From contig SUZB01000014.1 in assembly GCA_015060115.1 (NCBI GenBank), forward strand, positions 1-50,777: a stretch of 50,777 nt of DNA, written 5' to 3'. Source of the stretch: Rikenellaceae bacterium. GTDB lineage: Bacteria; Bacteroidota; Bacteroidia; Bacteroidales; Rikenellaceae. This document shows positions 8,998-17,049 of this stretch, one piece after another. The notes below the pieces were generated by a model. That model had not been told where the DNA came from. It was given only the letters and a program-made list of their open reading frames with translations, and made no database searches. Position 1 is the first letter of the stretch. Every line of letters starts with the position of its first letter. The position numbers were made by a program, and so were the translations under genes.

Positions 8998-10094
8998 TAC
9001 CTCTCCTCGCGGTAGTTGTATAACTGATCACGAAGGCGTGGGGTGAAGCCTGCACGGCGTATCGTTGCCTTCATCGCCTCCCGATCGAAGCGCGTTGTTG
9101 CACCTGCCGACGATACCACATTCTCCTCAATCATTATCGAGCCCATATCGTTTGCACCACTCTTAAGCGCAATCTCGGCGACCTCCTTGCCTACCGTGAG
9201 CCACGATGCCTGAATATTGCGGATATTGTGCAACACAATACGGCTCATAGCGATGATGCGCAGATACTCCGTAGCCGAGAAGCGGGGCGATATGCCCTCC
9301 TTTTCGAGCTGTGTGCCCTTGGGGCAGAAGACCCAAGGAATAAAGGCGGTGAAGCCACGCGAGTTTTCTGGCTTAAGAGCCTGAAGGTCGCGAATGGTGA
9401 TAAGGTGATCGACCCTCTGGTGTGGAGTCTCGATATGGCCATACATCATCGTTGCCGTAGTGGGAATACCCATCTTGTGCGCCTCGTGCATAACCCTCAC
9501 CCAGTCGCGTGCCGAGGGCTTGGCGGGCGATATGCGCTTACGAACATCGTCAGATAGGATTTCGGCTCCCGCACCGGGCAGTGTATCAAGTCCTGCGCGG
9601 TGTAGGCGTTCGAGAACCTCGGTGGTCGTAAGGTTGCTGATGGTGGCAATATGCGACACCTCTGGCGCACCCAAGGCGTTGAGCCTCAGTTGTGGATACT
9701 CGCTCTTAATCTGGCGGAAGAGCGTCTCGTAGAAGTCGATGCCGAGGCGAGGGTGCATACCGCCCTGCAACAATAGCTGGTCGGCACCGAGCCTTAGCGC
9801 CTCATCAATCTTCTGGCGATACTCCGCCATCGTTGTGATATATGCCTTATCCTCCTCGTGGGGCTTGCAGTGGAAGTTGCAGAAGCGACAGCCCGACTTG
9901 CAGACATTCGTAATGTTCACATTGCGGTCTATCTGCCAAGTTACTACCGTAGGGTCATCGACAGCCTGACGGCGCAGTGTGTCGGCAACGCTACAAAGCA
10001 GCTGCAACGGTGCATTGTCGTATATCTCATAGGCTTCGGCACGGGTCAATGGCTCGTGGTCGAGCGCCTTCTCCAAAATAGCGTCAATAGCCAT
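8997..10094 (-). CDS. mqnC: Cyclic dehypoxanthinyl futalosine synthase MqnC (radical SAM)
   Basis: This 365-residue radical SAM enzyme closes dehypoxanthinyl futalosine into its cyclic form in the futalosine route to menaquinone. The cluster cysteines are Cys65, Cys69 and Cys72 (CKSGCRFCNF). Supporting family motifs are LLQGGMHP, PGAGAEIL, TATMMYGH and GSIMIEENVVSSAG. The last of these suits MqnC better than MqnE. It is the final gene of a five-gene minus-strand operon, 6 bases after rnr. Other mqn genes are not in the window. Length and motifs are normal. Confidence 0.93.
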   Translation of the reverse strand: MAIDAILEKALDHEPLTRAEAYEIYDNAPLQLLCSVADTLRRQAVDDPTVVTWQIDRNVNITNVCKSGCRFCNFHCKPHEEDKAYITTMAEYRQKIDEALRLGADQLLLQGGMHPRLGIDFYETLFRQIKSEYPQLRLNALGAPEVSHIATISNLTTTEVLERLHRAGLDTLPGAGAEILSDDVRKRISPAKPSARDWVRVMHEAHKMGIPTTATMMYGHIETPHQRVDHLITIRDLQALKPENSRGFTAFIPWVFCPKGTQLEKEGISPRFSATEYLRIIAMSRIVLHNIRNIQASWLTVGKEVAEIALKSGANDMGSIMIEENVVSSAGATTRFDREAMKATIRRAGFTPRLRDQLYNYREER

Positions 10095-10100
10095 AATCGG

Positions 10101-12251
10101 TTAGCGTTTGTTGATAAGTATCTTAAAGTCAAGGGTGCGACGGTTAAGGTCTACGCCCATAACGCGAATACGAACAGGGCTACCCAGCGTTAGGCGCACA
10201 CCCGATGAGCGACCTACAATCTCGTAGCGTGCCTCGTCGAAGTAGTAGTAATCGTCATAGTCGATATCGCGAAGATATGCCATACCCTCGACATGCGTAT
10301 CGTTAAGCTCGACATAGGCGCCCCAGTTAGTCATACCCGATATTGTGCCCTCAAACTCCTCGCCTATGTGGTCGCGCATAAACTCCGCCATCTTATACTT
10401 GATGCTTGCGCGCTCGGCCTCCGAGGCGATAATCTCACGCTCGGTAGAGTGTACGCAGAGCGACTCCAGCTGCTTCTTATCGCCACGCTTCTCGCCCGCA
10501 AGGTACGATGCCAAGAGGCGGTGCACCATCATATCGGGGTAGCGGCGAATGGGTGAGGTGAAGTGCGTATAGTAGGGGAATGCCAAGCCGTAGTGGCCGA
10601 TGTTGTCGGTGGTATAAACAGCCTTTGCCATACTGCGCACTGCAAGTGTTGTTACGGCATTTGCCTCTGGCTTGCCCTGTATCGTGCCGAGGAGCTTGTT
10701 CATCTCCTTGGCGATAGCTCTGCCCTTTTGCGCCTTGAAGTAGTGGCCAAAGCGCAGTGCGAAGTCGCGGAAACGCTCCAACTTATCCTCCGAAGGCTCA
10801 TCGTGAACACGGAAGACCATAGGTCGAGGCACCTTGCGACCATTCGAGATGCGGTGTGCGCAGAACTCCGCAACACGGCGGTTGGCAAGCAACATAAACT
10901 CCTCGATAAGTTGATTTGCCTCCTTCTGCACCTTGGTGTAGACACCCACAGGCTTACCCTTCTCGTCAAGGCGGAAGCGCACCTCATCACGCTCAAAGGC
11001 GATAGCGCCGTGCTTGAAGCGCTCCTTGCGCAGTGTCTGAGCCAAGCGGTTGAGCGTAAGAATCTCCTCCTTGAAGTCGCCCTCGCCACTCTCGATAACG
11101 GCCTGTGCCTCCTCGTAGGCAAATCTGCGGTCGGAGTGGATAACGGTACGGCCAAACCACTCCTCGACAATCTCAAGATTTTCGTTTAGCGTAAAGACCG
11201 CCGAGAAGCACAACTTATCCTCGTTGGGGCGTAGCGAGCATAGCTCGTTGCATAGCCTTTCGGGGAGCATAGGCACCGTGCGATCGACTAAGTAGACCGA
11301 TGTCGCTCGCTCCTGAGCCTCATTATCAACCACCGAACCGGGTGTTACATAGTGCGTTACATCGGCAATGTGCACACCGACCTCCCACAAGCCCTCTTGG
11401 AGTTGTTTGAGCGAGAGTGCATCATCGAAGTCCTTGGCATCGGCGGGGTCGATGGTGAATGTCGTGCGGTCGCGCATATCACGACGGCGCGAAATCTCCT
11501 CGTCTGAAATTGTGCCATCGATACGCTCGGCAGCGTGGATAACATCCTTCTCGAAGTGGTAGGGTAGGTCGAACTCTGCAAGTATGGCGTGCATCTCGGT
11601 GTCGTTGTCGCCCGCCTTGCCTAATCGCTCGACAAGCTCGCCAAAGGGCAGTCGCTCGCCCTCAGGCCACTCTACAATGCGTACCGAGACCTTGTCGCCC
11701 TCCTCAATCTGGGGGTAACGCTTGCGCGGTAGGTAGATGTCGGTGCCTATGCGGCGTGAATCGGGTGTTACGAAGATTGAGTTTGTCGTAATCTCCACCG
11801 TGCCGACATAGGGTCGGCGACAGCGCTCCGTAACGGCGGTGATAGTGCCCTCAAGGTCGCCATCGCGTGAACGGCGTGCCACGACAAGCTCCACCTTGTC
11901 GCCATCGAGTGCGCCACCACCATTGCGGCGTGCAACATATACATCGCTCTCAAGGCTCTCGACAGCGACATATAGCGCACTTGGCGTAGCACTCGCCACC
12001 ACACCCTCGTAGCGGGGTAGGGCTGTCAGTGCAAGGCGGTACTTGCTGCGGGCAACCTCCTCGACAAAGCCATCTTCGATAAGCTGGCGCACGATAGCGA
12101 AGGTCATATTGCGACCATCACGGTCGGCACCACCAGAGGCGGCCGCGAGGTGCTTGAGCGAAAACTTATTATCGGGAAACTCGCGAAACATATCTACGAT
12201 AAACGATGCTCGCTCATCGCGGTTGTTTCCCCTCTTATTCTTTCTTTTCAT
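10101..12251 (-). CDS. rnr: Ribonuclease R
   Basis: This 716-residue 3'-to-5' exoribonuclease degrades structured RNA. An N-terminal winged-helix-like segment (residues 10-75) is followed by cold-shock domains, then the RNB catalytic domain with the metal-binding motif DPADAKDFDDA at 268-278, and a C-terminal S1 domain (about 620-700, GTISGMTNWGAYVEL). The C-terminal Lys-rich tail of E. coli RNase R is almost absent, although the N-terminus is basic (MKRKNKRGNN). It sits 2 bases downstream of the M20 amidohydrolase gene and 6 bases upstream of mqnC in the same operon. Confidence 0.95.
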   Translation of the reverse strand: MKRKNKRGNNRDERASFIVDMFREFPDNKFSLKHLAAASGGADRDGRNMTFAIVRQLIEDGFVEEVARSKYRLALTALPRYEGVVASATPSALYVAVESLESDVYVARRNGGGALDGDKVELVVARRSRDGDLEGTITAVTERCRRPYVGTVEITTNSIFVTPDSRRIGTDIYLPRKRYPQIEEGDKVSVRIVEWPEGERLPFGELVERLGKAGDNDTEMHAILAEFDLPYHFEKDVIHAAERIDGTISDEEISRRRDMRDRTTFTIDPADAKDFDDALSLKQLQEGLWEVGVHIADVTHYVTPGSVVDNEAQERATSVYLVDRTVPMLPERLCNELCSLRPNEDKLCFSAVFTLNENLEIVEEWFGRTVIHSDRRFAYEEAQAVIESGEGDFKEEILTLNRLAQTLRKERFKHGAIAFERDEVRFRLDEKGKPVGVYTKVQKEANQLIEEFMLLANRRVAEFCAHRISNGRKVPRPMVFRVHDEPSEDKLERFRDFALRFGHYFKAQKGRAIAKEMNKLLGTIQGKPEANAVTTLAVRSMAKAVYTTDNIGHYGLAFPYYTHFTSPIRRYPDMMVHRLLASYLAGEKRGDKKQLESLCVHSTEREIIASEAERASIKYKMAEFMRDHIGEEFEGTISGMTNWGAYVELNDTHVEGMAYLRDIDYDDYYYFDEARYEIVGRSSGVRLTLGSPVRIRVMGVDLNRRTLDFKILINKR

Positions 12252-12253
12252 CT

Positions 12254-13360
12254 TTACTTGTTTAAGATATGTAGTGCCAGACGGCGCATCACCCTCTCGC
12301 CTACGGCAATAGCCCCCTCATCGGGGAGGAATGTGGCGGTGTGTGAGCCACCCGCAGCCTTGCCCACGCCCAAGCGGTAGAATAGTGAGGGGTAGCGCTC
12401 GGTGTAGTGGCCAAAGTCCTCGGCGGCGGTCATCGGTTGTAGCTCCTTGACCGTAACGCCCTCATCTGTTGCCACAATCATCGCCTCGTAGCTAAGCATC
12501 ACATCGTTTACAACGCAGGGGTAGCCGTGATTGATATCCACCTCTACCGTTACGCCATATTTGCTCTCTACCTCACGACCTGCGGCACGCAACAGCGAGT
12601 GTATCCTCTCACGCTCCTCCCTATCGAAGGTGCGCATAGTGCCCTCCGAACTCACGATTGGCGGTATCACATTCGTAGCGCCCTCGGCAATAACACGGCC
12701 GATAGACAACACGCACGATGGGGTGTTCATCGCTGTGGTGCGCATAACCATCTCGGCCATCGCCGTTACGCTATCGTCAATCTCGTTGCGGCGTGCCGCG
12801 TGGCCACCACGACCACGCACATAGTAGCGCAACTCATCATTCGATGCCATAAATCTGCCGGGGCAGATGCCTATCTCGCCAACCTCCAGGCGTGAGTCGG
12901 TGTGTTCGCCAATCACGGCCGAAACATCGTAGCCCTCAAAGGGGTTCTCCTCCAAGACCTTGATAGCGCCACCGGGGTTTAGCTCCTCGCCGGGCTGGAA
13001 GATGCCAAAGAGCGTACCCTCGAAGTCGCGGTTGCGGGCAAACTCCTGCAGTACGCCAAAGAGCACGGCAGCGTGCATATCGTGGCCACAGGCGTGCATA
13101 ACACCTTGATTTTCTGAACGGTACTCTACATCGTTCTGCTCCTCGATGGGCAGTGCATCAATATCGGCACGAAGCACAACGCAACGGCTTAGGTTGCCCC
13201 TCTCGCCCTCAATCTTTGCGAGTACGCCCGTTGTGGCAATCTCTCGGCACTCAATGCCCTCGGCACGCAACGCATCGAGGATAAAGCGCTGTGTGCGGTG
13301 CTCTTCGAAAGATAGTTCGGGGTGACGATGCAACTCCCTTCTAAACTCTATGCTATTCAT
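12254..13360 (-). CDS. M20D-family metal-dependent amidohydrolase
   Basis: This 368-residue M20 peptidase is related to N-acyl-amino-acid and hippurate amidohydrolases. The metal ligands are in place: HACGHDMH (Cys91, His93), the glutamate pair in QPGEELNPGG (about 125-126) and His153 in IGEHTDS, with a C-terminal AAEDFGHY. The dimerisation lid domain lies between about residues 165 and 275. It hydrolyses an N-acyl amino acid or similar amide, but the true substrate is not known. No signal peptide is visible, so it is cytoplasmic. It is separated from the preceding methyltransferase gene by 6 bases and from rnr by 2, so the genes are cotranscribed. Confidence 0.88.
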   Translation of the reverse strand: MNSIEFRRELHRHPELSFEEHRTQRFILDALRAEGIECREIATTGVLAKIEGERGNLSRCVVLRADIDALPIEEQNDVEYRSENQGVMHACGHDMHAAVLFGVLQEFARNRDFEGTLFGIFQPGEELNPGGAIKVLEENPFEGYDVSAVIGEHTDSRLEVGEIGICPGRFMASNDELRYYVRGRGGHAARRNEIDDSVTAMAEMVMRTTAMNTPSCVLSIGRVIAEGATNVIPPIVSSEGTMRTFDREERERIHSLLRAAGREVESKYGVTVEVDINHGYPCVVNDVMLSYEAMIVATDEGVTVKELQPMTAAEDFGHYTERYPSLFYRLGVGKAAGGSHTATFLPDEGAIAVGERVMRRLALHILNK

Positions 13361-13366
13361 ACTCCA

Positions 13367-14263
13367 TTATTTACGAGGTTTATAGTGGCGTGCCATCTGC
13401 GCTATCGAGTGGGTGAAGGCTGCGGTTGTGCCACAGCAGCCACCAACGATGCTCAGCAAGCCACGCTCGGCAGCTGTGCGCAGTGTCTCGGTGTGCTTCT
13501 TCACCGTTTCGGGGTGCTTACCCTTCGAGTCGGGAATACCTGCCGAGGGTGCAGCGTATGTTGGGCGTGAGGTGTAGCGTGTAAGCAATTCGATATTATC
13601 AACGATATTCTTCACGCCATACGAGCAGTTGAAGCCGATGGCTAAAGGCTCAAACTTCTCGACATCCTCGACATACTTCTCTACCGAGCGACCTGAGATG
13701 AGCAGACCTCCAATCTTCGATAGCGCTGCCGAGAAGATGATAGGCTTTTCGGGGGCTATCTCGCGGCAAAGCTCGGCGGCAATCTCGGCATTCAGAACAT
13801 CCGTGATGCTCTCGATAAGGAAAATATCGGCGCCCTCGCGCGTAAGTGCCTCGATAAGCGTGCGATACGACTCACGGAGCTCCTCCTCTTTAAGGTCGAT
13901 AGCTAACGATATGTTGCGTGTCGAAGGGCCTATCGAGCCTGCGATAAATACCTCCTTTCCGCACCTCTCTCTCGCCTCTTTGGCAGCCTTGAGTGATGCC
14001 GCAACAACCTCGTCTGTCGTCTGCTCCACCTTGCACTCACGAAGCATCAAGGGATCGCTAAGAAAGGTGTTAGAGGTGATAATCTGTGCACCCGCCTTAA
14101 TCGACTCCTCGTAGAGCTTGACCACTCGTTCGTAGTCCGTTAGCGAGATGGTGTCGGGCACAATATCTCGGCGTGTGCCAGTAAGCGTAGTGCCTATGGC
14201 TGAGTCCTTTACGATAATATGTCGCTGGAGAATCTCCAAGATTCTCTCCTTTGTGTTGTTCAT
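13367..14263 (-). CDS. Homocysteine S-methyltransferase domain protein (MetH N-domain-like)
   Basis: This 298-residue protein contains only the homocysteine-binding barrel of methionine synthase-type enzymes. The three zinc-ligand cysteines are present: Cys213 (GFNCSYG) and Cys276-Cys277 (GGCCGTT). The loop normally written DGAMGT reads DSAIGTTLTG (residues 20-29), a clear departure from family consensus. There is no folate- or cobalamin-binding domain, so it either uses a small methyl donor such as S-methylmethionine or betaine, or works with separate partners. It lies in an operon with the glutamine cyclotransferase (6 bases upstream) and the M20 hydrolase (6 bases downstream). Confidence 0.85.
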   Translation of the reverse strand: MNNTKERILEILQRHIIVKDSAIGTTLTGTRRDIVPDTISLTDYERVVKLYEESIKAGAQIITSNTFLSDPLMLRECKVEQTTDEVVAASLKAAKEARERCGKEVFIAGSIGPSTRNISLAIDLKEEELRESYRTLIEALTREGADIFLIESITDVLNAEIAAELCREIAPEKPIIFSAALSKIGGLLISGRSVEKYVEDVEKFEPLAIGFNCSYGVKNIVDNIELLTRYTSRPTYAAPSAGIPDSKGKHPETVKKHTETLRTAAERGLLSIVGGCCGTTAAFTHSIAQMARHYKPRK

Positions 14264-14269
14264 ATCCTC

Positions 14270-15088
14270 TTATTTAACGATTTCAATCTCAAAAATCTTG
14301 TTCCAATCCTTGCCCGTAACATAGAATCTGCCACTTGTGGGGTTGTAAGCAACACCGTTAAATGCCTCTGCCTCAGGGTTGTCCTTTAGGCGTGAGCGTA
14401 GTTCAGGCAAATCTACATATCCCTCGACAATGCCCGTTGTGGGATTAATCTCCACAATGGCACTCGTTAGGTAGATATTTGCCCAAATCTTGCCATCCAC
14501 CCACTCCAACTCGTTGATGTAGTCGAGGGGTTGTCCGTTGAAACTCACCAATATTGAGCGCTTGGTGGCGAATGTCTCGGGGTCTATCTCGCGGATTGTC
14601 GAGCTACCGTCAGAGAGAAATAGGCGCTTGCCATCGGTGGTAATACCCCAGCCCTCGCCGTTGTAGCGAATTGTCTTTAAGAGTCTGCCCTCAAGGTCGT
14701 AGACATAGGCTTTGCGCGATGTCCAAGTGAGCTGATATATCCTATCGCCAAAGTGGGTTATGCCCTCGCCAAACTCGTCATCGGGAAGCGATGCGATACG
14801 CTGCACAGCGCCCGAATTTAGGTCGAGCAACTGAAGGTAGGATTCACCCTCCTGACCTGTGCCCTCCCACATTGTGCCATCTACCCACTCCAGACCTTGG
14901 GTGTAGCTCTCTGCTGAGTGGGGATACTCCGCCACTACGCGGTAGTCGTATAGCGTGGCGTATGTCGTTGTAGGCTGATTTTCAACCTTTTTTTCCTCGC
15001 CCTTAGCGTTGCTCTTAGCACCTCCGCAAGCCACCAAAAGTGCTGCACAGAGGGTTGCTGTTATGCCGAATTTTTCAATTATGTTCAT
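14270..15088 (-). CDS. Glutaminyl-peptide cyclotransferase lipoprotein
   Basis: This 272-residue protein matches the bacterial/plant-type glutamine cyclotransferase family, a beta-propeller that converts N-terminal glutamine to pyroglutamate. Seen features are SYTQGLEWVDGTMWEGTG, GEGITHFGDRIYQLTW, EGWGITTDG and INELEWVDGKIWAN, typical propeller repeats. ATG 15088 is preferred over an in-frame ATG 54 bases upstream because it starts a lipoprotein signal with Cys21 in LVAC and lies 24 bases downstream of a minus-strand TATCTTTG box. It is probably anchored in the envelope and acts on exported proteins. It is the first gene of the operon that runs to mqnC. Confidence 0.9.
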   Translation of the reverse strand: MNIIEKFGITATLCAALLVACGGAKSNAKGEEKKVENQPTTTYATLYDYRVVAEYPHSAESYTQGLEWVDGTMWEGTGQEGESYLQLLDLNSGAVQRIASLPDDEFGEGITHFGDRIYQLTWTSRKAYVYDLEGRLLKTIRYNGEGWGITTDGKRLFLSDGSSTIREIDPETFATKRSILVSFNGQPLDYINELEWVDGKIWANIYLTSAIVEINPTTGIVEGYVDLPELRSRLKDNPEAEAFNGVAYNPTSGRFYVTGKDWNKIFEIEIVK

Positions 15089-15112
15089 AAAATTTTGATA
15101 AAATGTAACGCA

Positions 15113-15120
15113 CAAAGATA
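15113..15120 (-). promoter_or_regulatory. -7 element of the mqnC operon promoter
   Basis: On the minus strand this reads TATCTTTG, 24 bases ahead of the cyclotransferase ATG. The -33 half is weak. It is divergent from the birA promoter 22 bases away. Confidence 0.55.
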
Positions 15121-15141
15121 ACGATTTTCGAGGGAAATTCA

Positions 15142-15149
15142 TACCTTTG
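15142..15149 (+). promoter_or_regulatory. -7 element of the birA promoter
   Basis: TACCTTTG lies 23 bases ahead of the birA GTG start. No clear TTTG is seen at the expected -33 position. Confidence 0.5.
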
Positions 15150-15172
15150 GAGAAATATTAGAGCAAAAAAGC

Positions 15173-15904
15173 GTGATTTATAAGAAGCAGAGCACAACAT
15201 CGACCAATGATGATGCCCGAAGCGCGGAGCTACACCATATGGATGTGGTGTGGGCAGAGTGGCAGAGTGCAGGTCGTGGACAGCGTGGCCATTCGTGGCA
15301 TAGTGTTGAGAACGAGAACCTTACATTCTCGGTTGTGCTTGAACCACACTTCTTGCCTATTGTCGAGCAGTTCCTCCTAAGCGAGGTTGTCGCCTTGGCT
15401 TTGGTCGCCACGATGAAGGAGTGGGGCATCGAGTGCCGAATAAAGTGGACAAACGATATATATGCCAAAGATAGGAAGATTGTGGGCGTGCTTATTGAGC
15501 ACTCGCTATCCGCGGAGCGCATAGAGCGCACGATTGTCGGCATCGGCATAAATGTCAATCAGCGCCTCTTCCCTCACGACCTGCCCAACCCAACATCTAT
15601 GGTTGTGGAGTGTGGCAAAGAGCTTGACCGTGAGGAGGTTTTGCGATGCTTTATGCACCACTTAGAGTCGCTATATGAGGCGTTGGAGCGTGGCGAGAAG
15701 CGGGCAATTGAGGAGCTCTATCGCCAAACGATGTACCACTTAGACGAGGAGCATACCTACGCCTACCCCTCTGGCGAAAGGTTTCGTGCCACGATACGCG
15801 GTGTTAGGCCTTCGGGAGAGTTGCGCTTGGAGCATACCGATGGCTCGGTTAGGGAGTATGCCTTTAAGGAGGTGGAGTTTGTACTTCCACACAAAGAGAG
15901 ATAG
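15173..15904 (+). CDS. birA: Biotin--[acetyl-CoA carboxylase] ligase
   Basis: This 243-residue biotin protein ligase activates biotin to biotinyl-AMP and attaches it to carboxylase carrier domains. Motifs seen are STTSTND (start of the catalytic domain), the adenylate loop AGRGQRGHSW (residues 33-42), KWTNDIYAKDRKI (91-103) and GIGINVNQ. There is no N-terminal winged helix, so it is a monofunctional ligase and not a BirA-type repressor. The start is GTG; no better ATG exists before the STTSTND motif. A flavoprotein gene follows after 22 bases and is probably cotranscribed. Confidence 0.92.
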   Translation: MIYKKQSTTSTNDDARSAELHHMDVVWAEWQSAGRGQRGHSWHSVENENLTFSVVLEPHFLPIVEQFLLSEVVALALVATMKEWGIECRIKWTNDIYAKDRKIVGVLIEHSLSAERIERTIVGIGINVNQRLFPHDLPNPTSMVVECGKELDREEVLRCFMHHLESLYEALERGEKRAIEELYRQTMYHLDEEHTYAYPSGERFRATIRGVRPSGELRLEHTDGSVREYAFKEVEFVLPHKER

Positions 15905-15926
15905 TAGTTAAATAGAGATAAGTCAA

Positions 15927-16553
15927 ATGAAAGTTTTAATGATTAATGGTAGCCCTCATGTTACGGGTAACACTTATGAGGCGCTAAAGCATATGGCAGA
16001 TACCTTCCGTGAGGAGGGCATCGAGGCCGACATCGTGCATATCGGCACCGACCCCATTCAGGGCTGTATCGGCTGTCTAAACTGCTTGCAGAGTGGTACT
16101 TGTGCCTACAACGATCCCCTCTTCAAGCTCCTTGAGGCCAAGGCCAAGGAGTGTGATGCCCTTGTTGTTGGCTCGCCCGTATACTATGCAGGCCCTACAG
16201 GCTCGCTCTGTGCAATCCTCGACCGCCTCTTCTGCGCCGCTGGTCGCCACCTGAGCTTCAAGCCCGCAGCTTCGGTCTCGGTATGTAGCCGTAGTGGCTC
16301 GTCGGCAGCCTTCGACCGCCTCAATAAGTACTTCACAATGAACAATATGCCTGTGGTGTCGTCACACAACTGGAATAGCGCCATCGGCTCACTCCCTGGT
16401 GAGGTAACCACCGATAGGGAGGGTATGGAGGTGCTTCGTGCCCTTGCCCGCAATATGGCGTGGCTGATGCGCAAGATTAAGGCGAGTGATGAGGAAAATC
16501 CCAAGAAGGAGGAGCCTGAAAGTGCGAAGTTGATACGCTGGTTCATCAGTTAA
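15927..16553 (+). CDS. NADPH-dependent FMN reductase / flavodoxin-fold protein
   Basis: This 208-residue flavoprotein has the FMN-phosphate loop NGSPHVTGNT (residues 7-16) and SPVYYAGPTG for the flavin ring. A cysteine set (GCIGCLNC, Cys47/50/53 and Cys59) is typical of iron-sulfur flavoproteins and multimeric flavodoxin-like reductases. It probably reduces a small electron acceptor with NAD(P)H. The C-terminal tail (residues 180-208) is charged and ends in KLIRWFIS. It lies 22 bases after birA. Its stop codon overlaps the left arm of a full-length 3' element. Confidence 0.85.
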   Translation: MKVLMINGSPHVTGNTYEALKHMADTFREEGIEADIVHIGTDPIQGCIGCLNCLQSGTCAYNDPLFKLLEAKAKECDALVVGSPVYYAGPTGSLCAILDRLFCAAGRHLSFKPAASVSVCSRSGSSAAFDRLNKYFTMNNMPVVSSHNWNSAIGSLPGEVTTDREGMEVLRALARNMAWLMRKIKASDEENPKKEEPESAKLIRWFIS

Positions 16554-16681
16554 TTTCTTGTGATAAGGGGTATCCTTCGAACTATCCCAAAAGTAATCCC
16601 CCAAGGGCTGTACTAATGTGTACTATCCCTTGGGGGATTCTTTTGCGATAATCCAAATTAGACCCCTTCTGACAAGAAATT
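16552..16681 (+). repeat. Full-length stop-anchored 3' nested-hairpin element (copy 2)
   Basis: The outer arms AATTTCTTGT (16552-16561) and ACAAGAAATT (16672-16681) pair perfectly. They are followed inside by AAGGGGT (16565-16571) with ACCCCTT (16662-16668). A central 13-bp stem, AATCCCCCAAGGG (16595-16607) with CCCTTGGGGGATT (16627-16639), followed by TTCTTTT, can act as a terminator. The left arm overlaps the TAA stop of the flavoprotein gene. Confidence 0.8.
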
Positions 16682-16980
16682 GGCTGCGTGCTGACTGGAA
16701 GCAAGTTTATAAGGGAGTTTAGAGAGTTTAATGAGTGTAGGGAGCTTAAGGATAAATGTCGGTAGCGCTCTCATTAAATTCCCTAATTTCCCTAACCTCT
16801 CTTTATTGATGCGCCTCTTTAGCCCGCAGGCGAAACGCCTGCTTTGTTTTTTAAGACCTTAGGCCTTTAGGACCTTACGAGGTCGGGTATCACTTTTTTC
16901 TTAATGTCTTATCGTCTTATTGGTCCTATCGTCTTAAATACTCTAACAACTAACAACTAACAACTAAAAACTCTTGTTTT
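16682..16980. repeat. Nonamer-array island with terminator hairpin
   Basis: No gene is seen. From 16714 the units GGAGTTTAG, AGAGTTTAA, TGAGTGTAG and GGAGCTTAA run with a 9-base period to a core GTCGGTAGC (16758-16766), then complementary units such as TTCCCTAAT to about 16805. A GC hairpin (GCAGGCG, AAA, CGCCTGC, 16826-16842) with a T-run follows. A second nonamer element has the core ACGAGGTCGGGTATCA (16846-16937). Heptamers of the CTAACAA type (about 16943-16972) finish the island. Confidence 0.7.
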
Positions 16981-16984
16981 GCTC

Positions 16985-17021
16985 TTAAAAAACAACAAGG
17001 GCCACCCGATTGGGCAGCCCT
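16985..17021 (-). terminator. Terminator of the GH13 amylase gene
   Basis: On the minus strand, AGGGCTGCCC and GGGTGGCCCT (16998-17021) form a 10-bp stem with two G-U pairs and a 4-base loop. It is followed by TTGTTGTTTTTT. Confidence 0.8.
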
Positions 17022-17049
17022 CGTTCGAAAAACTTATATTACTTTCAAG

